Shown here: positions 56,590 through 64,000 of the stretch, in pieces
Numbering within the stretch: the stretch's first letter is position 1
How the letters are laid out: each line of letters starts with the position of its first letter
From: Chloranthus sessilifolius
Taxonomy: Eukaryota > Streptophyta > Magnoliopsida > Chloranthales > Chloranthaceae
Direction: 5' to 3'
DNA: 64,000 nt
Assembly (NCBI GenBank): GCA_021018995.1
Contig: CM037588.1
Span: 78,403,765-78,467,764 of the forward strand
Made by a program: the position numbers and the translations under genes
The notes under the pieces: generated by a model
Told to the model about the DNA's origin: nothing
The model's input: only the letters and a program-made list of their open reading frames with translations
Database searches by the model: none

Positions 56590-58193
56590 TGTAGACACCC
56601 AAATTCGGCCCAAGGCTCGATCAGTCTGTACTTCGAGAGAGATGTACCCTTGTGCTTCCGATGGCACCCCAGAACCCTTAGGAATCACCTTGAACCCTTA
56701 GGGATCTACCCAAACCTTTAGGAATCACCCTAAACCTGTTAGAACCATTCCCCAACCCTTAGAGATCACCTCTAAACCCTAGAATCCCTTCCCAGATCCA
56801 ACTTGAACCCTTCTGAGAAGATGATGGGATGAGAGCCACAAAATTTCACATAGACAATTACCATAGATGAGCCATATACCATTGGAAAGAGGACTTCTCC
56901 AGCTTTCCAACAAGCCAAAGATCACCCAATTTGGAGTTGCAAGTCAAAAGTTATGGCCGATTGAGGTTTCACATAAAATCATAGGACTTTTACTCAGGCG
57001 TAGATATTACATACGCCCAACCATTTTTGCCCTAGATTAGCCAGGCGTGTATATTATATACGCCTGCCTATTTTGGGTAAAATTTGGCCGGGTGTATATA
57101 ATATATATGCCCAGTATAGGTGGGACCCACCACCGGTTCCATCTTCTCAAAACTCCCCTGATTTTGGTGAAATTTACTGTTCCTAGCTGGCGATATAATA
57201 TATCGCCCACTCTGATGAATCATCCTCAAATTTCCTCCATCTATTTTGACCCTTTGACCATCCCCTTGGTTGAAGTGGGTGTCTTAAGGTTGGTTACACC
57301 CCCTTTGAGCTTATTGGCAACCCTTAAGTCACCCATGGCCTCACCCCATCATCCGCCATTGAAACCAGTTTCCTAAAACCCTAGGACCTTGAAAACCCAA
57401 AAAACCTTAGATGGGGGATTACCTAATTGCTAAACTAATTAGCCCTTAAGTAATCCCCTAACCCATCCCTTCTCTATAAATAGAGAGGCCCCCCTCTTCC
57501 CAAAGGGTTGAAGTTTTGGTTGAAAATTTAGTTGATTAGAGAGCTTAAGAGAGAGAAAGTCCTAGTGAGAGAAAATGCCATTTATTTTCCAAAATTCCAG
57601 CAAGCTTAGATCACCTATTCCACTCCATTTCAACCATGAGATCACCTTCTTTTAGCCAAAATCTATTCCCTAGCTTTACTCTACACCCCCTACCTATCAA
57701 ATCTTTGTATTAGAGTCCGTTTCCATACCATTCAAGCCATCGGAAGCACGCCAAAGCGAAGATCTTCCACGGTGCAACAAGGGCCCGTGAGCTCCGGCTC
57801 ACCCCTCTCTTCCTCTACCTTCTTGGTGTCTCCTCCGTCCAAGGATTCAAGCCGTTACGCCGCCAAAATTTCAGTTTGGCTCAAAGCTTGATAGGACCGT
57901 ATTGGCTTCGGGCAAGGGGAAACTCCGCCCTTTTTATTTTTATTTTGGCCATAGATAGAGACTGCTACGTGCGGGTTGATCGGGTGCCTAAACCCTTCCC
58001 GATCGATAACCGAAGCCCCTACCCTAGAGCCTTTCGCAAAGACCGGTAAGTCAGAGTCATATTTAGCACTTCGGTGCTCAAAATATCGATTTGAACGTTT
58101 CCCGGGTCACCAAAAGCTTTGGGTGGCGACTCTACATCTTATTAAAGGCGAGCGCATCGCCGCGATGGGTTCGAGAGGATCCATGGTCGTACA
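56590..58193 (+). mobile_element. Solo LTR H, Tat-like, inside element G integrase
   Basis: 1604 bp, TGTAGACACCCAAATTCGG ... GGTCGTACA, flanked by GACTG (56585-56589 and 58194-58198). TATA box TATAAATAG at 57475-57483. Near the end, 'gggtggcgactctacatctt ... gagcgcatcgccgcgatgggt' is a Tat-type LTR 3' part. It contains the 56-bp shared block (about 56901-56956) and a palindrome array (56996-57208). No coding capacity. Confidence 0.94.
56996..57208. repeat. GGCG-(TA)n-CGCC palindrome array in LTR H
   Basis: Four units: ggcgtagatattacatacgcc (about 56998-57017), ggcgtgtatattatatacgcc (57044-57064), gggtgtatataatatatatgccc (57090-57112) and ggcgatataatatatcgcc (57189-57207, a perfect 9-bp-arm palindrome). 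Confidence 0.92.
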
Positions 58194-58198
58194 GACTG

Positions 58199-58752
58199 TA
58201 AGAACTGATAGGAGGGATTGGTCCACAAAATTAACGGATGCCTTATGGGCTTATAGGACAGCCTATAAAACCCCCATAGGCATGTCCCCATTCAGACTAG
58301 TTTATGGCAAGGCATGTCACTTGCCTGTTGAATTGCAACACAAAGCATATTGGGCCATTGGAGCAATCAATTCTGACTTAAACTCCGCTGGTATACACAG
58401 GAAACTCCAGTTATCTGAGCTGGATGAATTGCGACTAGAAGCCTATGCAAATGCCCAAATTTACAAGGAGAAGACCAAAGCCTTCCATGACAGACACTTG
58501 CTACGGAAAGAATTCAAGCCAAATGACAAGGTATGGATGTTCAACTCCAGAATGAAGTTCTTTCCAGGAAAGTTACAGTCCAGATGGGATGGGCCTTTCA
58601 CAGTGGTACACATTTCTCCATTTGGAGTTGTCGAAGTCATGCACCCTACAGATGACAGAGTCATGAAGGTCAATGGTCAGAGGCTAAAACTTTGCGTCAA
58701 CAACATTTGTGAGCCTAAGGAGATCATTGATCTTCGGGATCCTCCAGGTTAA
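58199..58752 (+). pseudogene. pol: Element G integrase, C-terminal part
   Basis: Continues the integrase frame: [40 protein letters not shown], the Athila signature, then [58 protein letters not shown] (GPF/Y-like domain) and the end [16 protein letters not shown]. Open to the stop at 58750. No chromodomain, as usual for Athila. Confidence 0.93.
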
Positions 58753-59657
58753 TACCTGTCTTCGATTTGTATCATATGTACTATATTTGGTTTCTATTTT
58801 TATTTTTTCTAATTATTTTTCTGCAATAAAATGGCCATTCGAGGATTAGGCTTCCCTTCAATATCGCCTTCCGTCTAGGGGCCATCGGAATAGGGTCAGA
58901 CGAAGAAATGAACTGAATGGTAGCACAACAAAAGAGTTGCTGGGTGCTAAGGCTAAAGCATCACACACACAGGCTATGTTCTTGCGCTTATAGGACCTCT
59001 CGATAGGTCATTTGGACCTTTTGCTAGGTCAGTTGTTGAGGTCGATAGGTTGGGTGAGGATTTCGAGAGGTGCTAAGACTTATCGATAGGTGAGACCAAC
59101 TTTGCGATAGGTTCTAGACTCCTATCTGGAACTTATCGACAGGATGACGAATGTACTCTCTAACCTATCAAAAGACTGTTTCCACCCATCGGCATCTTAG
59201 CGAATTGAATGCTTTATCTGTCATGCTTTCGACAGGACACTGACCTATCGAAAGCATTCATCCCAGCTTATCGAAATCAATATTCATTCATTTCGAGAGG
59301 AAGAGTTGAACCTATCGGACCATTCCACTGCCAGCTACTTACTTGTGACATTTCGATAGGAAGCCTTAACCTATCGGCATTTTAAAAACTCATCCTATCG
59401 AAAGCATATTCACTCTTTCCATGCTTGTTGTGCACCTGTGCTGCGTAGGAATTTTACCCCACCTGTACCATATGTCCAACTGTGTGAAGCACGAGATTTA
59501 CACTCTTAACCCTCCTGGGCTTCAGACACGCATTACATTTACTCGGCTAAATATAGGTTGCCGCTTAATGCATGAATGGTGGTATTACCCATTCATTCCT
59601 TATCTTCGAAGGCGGCGATATTGAATACGCCGCTTCATATTCTAGCATGCACCCACC
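58753..59657 (+). other. Element G 3' non-coding region with internal CCTATCGA array
   Basis: Holds the 'attcgaggattaggcttccc' stretch and, at 58985-59405, an array of cctatcga / tcgatagg half-sites like that of the LTR. No envelope-like protein (signal peptide plus transmembrane anchor) is readable. Confidence 0.7.
58985..59405. repeat. CCTATCGATAGG half-site array in G internal region
   Basis: About fifteen half-sites (ctcgataggtc, aacctatcg, tttcgatagg, cctatcgaaag), matching the LTR array motif. Confidence 0.87.
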
Positions 59658-59665
59658 ATAAATAG
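59658..59665 (+). promoter_or_regulatory. Possible internal TATA box
   Basis: ATAAATAG, 7 bases before the ATG of the short ORF at 59672 and downstream of the internal palindrome array. The close spacing means the ATG at 59729 would be the first one in a transcript starting about 30 bp downstream. Confidence 0.35.
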
Positions 59666-59671
59666 ATGCAG

Positions 59672-59965
59672 ATGGCTCGACTTCTTCCCATTCACCTCCT
59701 TCTACCCTCTGCACTCCTCCTCATAGCTATGGCGGATGACAAGCCCACCTTGACTCCAGCCCAACTCTCCCTCTTGTGGCTGGAGCCGCCACTGCCTAAG
59801 GAACCAGACCCGCTGCAATTCCTCTGGGATGAATAAGAGGAGGTACAACGGATCCTCGCCAAGGAGGAAAAGAAAATAGAAAAGAGGGAGAAGAAGAGGC
59901 AGAAGATCGACCCACCGGCTTCTCCACCCCCATCCTCCACCACCACCTTGCCCCCTACCCCCTGA
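59672..59965 (+). pseudogene. Short ORF of element G with one in-frame stop
   Basis: MARLLPIHLLLPSALLLIAM gives a hydrophobic, signal-like N-terminus, or the start could be MADDKPTLTPAQ at 59729. It continues LWLEPPLPKEPDPLQFLWDE, then TAA (59834-59836), then EEVQRILAKEEKKIEKREKK, a charged helix, and a Pro/Ser/Thr-rich end at the TGA 59963. Function unknown. It lies where Athila elements may carry an extra ORF between integrase and the 3' LTR. It could be a decayed accessory or envelope-like gene, or chance; the low-complexity helix argues for caution. Confidence 0.4.
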
Positions 59966-60239
59966 TCCGACTCTTTTTCCTTTTCTTCCTCCACTCCTGG
60001 CTTGTAGTTCCTCTTCCACCTGAAGCAGGTTGAGGATATCTCTGAGCCAGGGGAAAGGACATTTTTATTTTGCCTAGGATATTTTGTCCAAATGTATATC
60101 TTAACTTTATAATCCTTGTGCTTGACCATTGTAATGGCTATTTTTTTTGTTTCTTTTCAATGAAATGCTTTGTTTTGTTGTACTTGTATATTCTTTTTTT
60201 TTTTTTTTCCGGATGTCTTCCTCATTACTCACCTGCTAT

Positions 60240-60277
60240 AAACAGTGAGGTCACTGTTTAGTTTAGGTTTGGGGGTG
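60240..60277 (+). promoter_or_regulatory. Element G hairpin and internal second polypurine tract
   Basis: AAACAGTG-AGGT-CACTGTTT (60240-60259), a perfect 8-bp stem with a 4-base loop, six bases before ggtttgggggtgtgg (60266-60280). The terminal PPT reads ggtttgggggtg (61752-61763), so the tract is an internal copy of the PPT. Confidence 0.8.
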
Positions 60278-60280
60278 TGG

Positions 60281-61746
60281 CATGTATGCCAATAAATTAG
60301 TTAATTTCAGTGCAGCCAAGCTTAAAAAGGAGCCGGTGGAAACAAAGTGAATTCTCACCCAATTTTTAAAAAAAAAAAAAAAAAAAACCATTTGGAACTG
60401 AAATAAACTGCAATTTTAACATTGGTAATGAAGTAAATGTCAACAAGTTTTGAAAAATCTTTGATGTAAAGTAAACCTGAAATGAGAGAAAGTTGTGAGG
60501 ATACCCCCCCAGAATTTTGGATGGAAGGCCATACCCAGTGAGATTTGGGCCTGAAAAAAAAAAAAAAAAAAAATCTCTTTGAAGAGTGTCTTGGAAAATT
60601 TTCTGCTCTGAGGACTGGTTGGACCTAATTCTGCTCACTAGAAGTTAGGCAAACCCGAATTGAAACAGCTTGATAACATTCATGATATTGAGGACATGAA
60701 GTAAGGCCATCCCTTGGACAGTTTGAGCTTAAAGATCCTACCCTTCTAACTGCCCTTGATACACCCACTTTGAGCCTTAAAGATCCCAATTTCTTTGATG
60801 GAAAGCAGACAATTCAAACGTAAAAACCCTTGAAGAAATGGAAGAAGGTAGAGCTGGTGTGATTTTTGGTTAAGAAAGAGAGAGACTCATTCGGTGGTAT
60901 TGTGGCATTCCAACCCATAAAAAAAAAAAAAAAAAAACTAGAGAAAAGGTTGAGAAAGAGAAGACATTTCATTGAAAGATTGAAAAGAGGATTGATCACT
61001 TCAAATCTGGAAAGACCTTTTCTCTAGTTTAGACACTTTCTTATCTTTACTGATTTCTCAATTTGAACTTCTGTTATCCCTTTCACAACCTCATCCCTAA
61101 GCCACATTACAACCAAATAAAAAGACCTTACTGATCTGAAATGGATTGAGCTGTCATGTGGAGATAAGGATCTGTTTAATCTATGGTTTAAGGAGCTGGA
61201 GAAGTCAGAAATCAAAGCAATGCTTATGCTCATGCTTGCAGTCCTATTTGAGGGCTGTAACTGTTCTTGAGCTAAGTGATATGATACACCCCTCTTCTTT
61301 GTATTGATGAGTGAACAGTCCTGGTGAGACTTGGGCCTGCAATCCAATCTGACAAGGGTAGTATCAGAACATAAATCTTAAATGAATGGTGAGCTCTGCA
61401 TCAAATTTTGGAGAGAAATGCCTTGACATGAATTTAGTAATGATGACAGACTTTCATGTTCCAAAGGGATGTCTTTCTTTGTTGAACTTCCTCTAATAAA
61501 TGTGCAGGGTGTGAACCTATTTTATCTACTTAAACTCTGCTTTAACAGGTTGCACTATGATTAACTAAATTCCATTGGCGAAGTTTGTGGGTACTTTCAC
61601 TGAAAACCCTCAGGAGACTACACTCCTCCACTAGGGAGCACCTAGGGGTTTAAAAGGCTTGGTGCATATGCTAAATGCATTTGTGATCCCTACGAAAGTG
61701 GCATTTTAATTTTCTTTGAATTCTCCTTTGCTCAGGGACTAGCAAA
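60281..61746 (+). other. Element G region between the two polypurine tracts
   Basis: Non-coding. It has three A-tracts of about 19-20 bases (60368-60387, 60554-60573, 60918-60937). The last about 200 bp (61560-61746: gaagtttgtgggt, ctcctccactaggga, ggtgcatatgctaaatgca) are conserved in element E (39945-40500, minus). No conserved frame. Confidence 0.75.
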
Positions 61747-61749
61747 GCT

Positions 61750-61763
61750 TAGGTTTGGGGGTG
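61750..61763 (+). other. Element G terminal polypurine tract
   Basis: taggtttgggggtg immediately before the 3' LTR start TGTTAAGTGG at 61764. Confidence 0.85.
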
Positions 61764-63772
61764 TGTTAAGTGGTGAAAAATGCCACTTTTCACCTTGATA
61801 AACCTGTGAGCACACTAATAAACCTCTGCTGAGTTTATTTTGTAGATAGGAATAAAAGATGAACATAATATAGAAAACCACTCAAGAATGCCCACAAAGA
61901 AGCCATCTCTTAGCACAGTACAGACCCAGCAATAACACGGTAGAGGGCTGCACACCATTGGACCCTTGGAGCGCGTGGCCACAGTAGAACAAGGCATAGG
62001 AAGCGAAAACAGGCCGAAAACATCCTGTCGAGAGGTCATCTGAAGACTTTGATAGGAGCTGAGAGTTAAACTGGAGGAATTTGTGCAGTTAGTGAGGCTT
62101 CGATAGGATCTGAAGGCAGAGAAGAGAAGGATTCGTGAGGATTATGAAATTCGATAGGATCTAAGGACCTATCGAGCAGCTGTCTGAGGAGAAAAGGGAA
62201 CCTACTGGAAGGTTTCCTGAACCTATCGGAGGACCATCTAGACCTATCGAAATGGTCATCCAACTATTGAAATGCTCCTCCATCCCATCGAATGCTCCAG
62301 ATAAAGTGCAGTGCATGCTGAAGCCTCAAGGCTCATCCTATCCGAACCTATCAAAGAGATTGGGGAACCTAGCGAAAGGACTAAAAAGCTTTACTTGAAC
62401 CTGTCAGAAGCTTCCCCAACCTGTAAAAATCATGTGCAGAACTTCTCAGAAAATCAACTATGCACACGCTATGACTTGGTGACCTGCTGTACGCAACTCG
62501 AGGCACTTAGTGATCGGCACGACGATTCTAGAAGATGCCCTATGAAACCCTAACTGACCCACGTGCTCTAACAGAACTCTAACAAACTCTGAGGACCTTC
62601 GAGAAGGGAGTTTTGGCAGGAAAAATAAGAGAGAAAGCTATATATAGGGACTCCCCAATGGAAGTAGGGGGAGATCGAGATTTGAACGAAATTCTGGAGA
62701 CTGGAGCTTGCAGAGAAATTCCATTTTCCCTCTTTTAGCTCAACAATGGTTGGCTAATTCCCTTGGAGTAGCGAGGAGAGAAGTTAGATCTGTAATTGGG
62801 TAAGGTTGAGAGTACTATTATGAGTTCAATGCTGCACAGACTACAAATCTGAGAGCATTTTCATTGTAGAGTGATTTGATTGCAATGTAAATATTGTTTT
62901 TAATGTTGTAATTAGATCTAAAGTTCCTTTGGTTTCATTTTGTGCTTGATCGGATTTGTGTAGAGGAGTCTGTAGATCAGCTCACCCACTTAATTGGTAG
63001 ACCTCTTGGATACCATCTGATCTCCCTGGATCTGATATCCCTGTGATTCCCTGAGTCTGTGACCTAGAAATTATAGCATCTGTAGTGGTTTTATTGCTTT
63101 GATCGATGCCTTTGCTTTGGAGGAAATCCCTAGGATGATCTGTGACCATTAAAGTGGACAGATCATAGCCTTAAGACTAGTCCACTCTCAGGTGTCAATT
63201 GGATTCTTCTGTTGTAAATCTTTAGATAGGATAAAGTCTATAAGATCCTCTGTGACCATTAAAGTGGACAGATCATAACCTTAAGACCCGTTAGATCCTT
63301 TGATTTGGAGTGGAGTTTTCTACCCTGTGTTTGTGCTTGTATCCAGTTAAGGGATTTGTGTTCTCTGAACCCCTGTGGCATGATTAACCTAGCCCGATTT
63401 CAGTGAGACCAATTTCCGTGCTACTCTTCTCCATTTTCTATTTTTAATTCCTTTCCCTTGCAAGATCTTGAATTCTAAACTCGATCATAGCTAGTTTTCA
63501 TTTTATTTTATCATAGCTTAAGTGACAACCCTTTTTAAACCTCTCCCCTGTCTTTTAGCTAATTTAGCATTAGTTAGGGTGCCAGATCTCTTACAGATCT
63601 GGAGATCTACCACATTTTGAAACAGCCTCTCTGTGGACATTCCCCTACTCACCATCTTTTTAAAACTTGCTACAACAGGCCCTGATTACTTGCAGGTTTG
63701 TATAAGTGTGATCTGCCTAGATTTACGAGTGAATTTAAAACCCTTTTTGAAGGTAGGGCAAACACTCCAACA
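61764..63772 (+). repeat. Element G 3' LTR
   Basis: 2009 bp, close copy of the 5' LTR. Visible differences are a 14-bp loss near 61790 (ctttaacttgacc missing), loss of about 30-35 bp in the palindrome array near 62180, and an extra 'ggatctgatatccct' near 63030. Ends CACTCCAACA. Confidence 0.95.
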
Positions 63773-63777
63773 CAACC

Positions 63778-64000
63778 TTGCAAGAGAGTGAAGAGCACTT
63801 ACGCTTAACATGGGAAAGAGATGACACCCCACAAGAGGATTGTAACTCGCATAGCATCCACCTCGGCCTTGGCCATGGAGGATGGGAATGCTCGTGGGAC
63901 TCCCCGTGTATCACTCATCCATACCAACCCTGCTGCAGGGCATGCACCAGTATATTAGAATGCTTCTCTAGTTGGGTCCGACACTTTACAATGGTAGAAT
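63778..64000 (+). pseudogene. pol: Element F coding region, resumed after element G
   Basis: Starts in the codon phase left at 49210 (taking one copy of the CAACC TSD) and stays open for all 74 codons to the window end, beginning LQESEEHLRLTWERDDTPQE. This is the variable linker that precedes RT in Tat elements; RT itself would lie beyond the window. Confidence 0.75.

Larger units (their letters stand above)
49211..63772 (+). mobile_element. Element G: complete Athila-type retrotransposon
   Basis: LTRs at 49211-51252 and 61764-63772, TSD CAACC at 49206-49210 and 63773-63777, Athila PBS, gag, protease, RT, RNase H, integrase, a 3-kb 3' region with hairpin and second PPT, and a terminal PPT. 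The only large interruption is solo LTR H. Coding damage is mostly point stops, so it is the youngest large element here apart from H. The protease (DLGASVNLLP), Gag and integrase types are those of Athila/Cyclops. Confidence 0.96.
46905..64000 (+). mobile_element. Element F: Tat/Ogre-like retrotransposon, right end outside window
   Basis: Starts TGTAGACAACCCCATTTTGCCC, an LTR start typical of Tat-lineage elements, inside E's right LTR. The coding part is a Gag C-terminal piece, protease and G-patch-like region (47789-49210). It is split by element G and continues in frame at 63778-64000. Pol lies beyond the window. Confidence 0.8.

Noticed and set aside
59692-60129. Gly-rich open frames on the minus strand
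   Set aside because: They are the antisense of the Pro/Ser-rich short ORF and its purine-rich sequence.
60366-60640. A-tracts as tails of SINEs or retrogenes
   Set aside because: No RNA polymerase III boxes, no target duplication around the tracts, and three tracts occur in one continuous element region.
58753-61746. Envelope gene between integrase and 3' LTR of G
   Set aside because: Some Athila elements have an envelope-like ORF there, but I see no long frame with a transmembrane anchor; only the short ORF at 59672.

Overview
The window reads as non-genic, repeat-dense nuclear DNA of a flowering plant. I find no host gene, tRNA or rRNA. Almost every base can be assigned to LTR retrotransposons of the plant Ty3/gypsy group (chromovirus Tekay/Del-like, Athila-like and Tat/Ogre-like), recognised from Gag zinc knuckles, protease, RT, RNase H, integrase, primer-binding sites (PBS), polypurine tracts (PPT) and matched target-site duplications (TSD). 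The species cannot be fixed from this sequence.

Layout, outermost first. Element D (Tekay-like, +) frames the whole window. Its 5' LTR is visible at 17865-19579 and 33405-34236, its gag-less pol at about 34680-37690, and the start of its 3' LTR at 37736-38377. Element B (Tekay-like, -, window start to 17864) sits in D's 5' LTR and itself carries solo LTRs at 987-3588 and 7411-11186 and a truncated LTR at 14851-16824. A solo LTR 'I' (19580-33399) also sits in D's 5' LTR and is split by element A (19992-31426, +, TSD TGAAG), a Tekay-like copy with long LTRs but most of gag, RT and RNase H deleted. In D's 3' LTR lies E (38378 onward, -), an Athila-related non-autonomous element that holds a hAT-like MITE (40091-40429) and a solo LTR (about 42884-45297). 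E's right LTR is split by F (Tat/Ogre-like, +, from 46905), F by the Athila element G (49211-63772, TSD CAACC), and G's integrase by solo LTR H (56590-58193, TSD GACTG). F's reading frame resumes at 63778 and runs to the window end.

Nothing here looks autonomous. D is riddled with stops. A and E lack enzymes. B and G have lost an RT catalytic aspartate (D to G and D to N). F has a frameshift at the protease active site. G is the best preserved: its integrase is open apart from the H insertion.

The most interesting signal is in the LTRs. Nearly every family carries a cluster of degenerate short palindromes with its own core word (TTGCCGCGGCAA in A, TCACAGCGAGCTGTGA in B, TCGACCGGTCGA in D and E, CCTATCGATAGG in G, GGCGATATAATATATCGCC in H, and others). 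In A, E, H and J, which span three clades, the cluster is preceded by a recognisably common block of constant spacing (CTTTCCA ... ATTTGGAG ... TCAAAAGTTATGGCC, 56 bp in A, E and H, 53 bp in J). B keeps only its AAAGTTATGGCC end. In A the block plus palindrome is tandemly duplicated. A second signal, in both Athila-type elements E and G, is a perfect 8-bp hairpin with different stem sequence but the same small loop, directly upstream of an internal second PPT-like tract.
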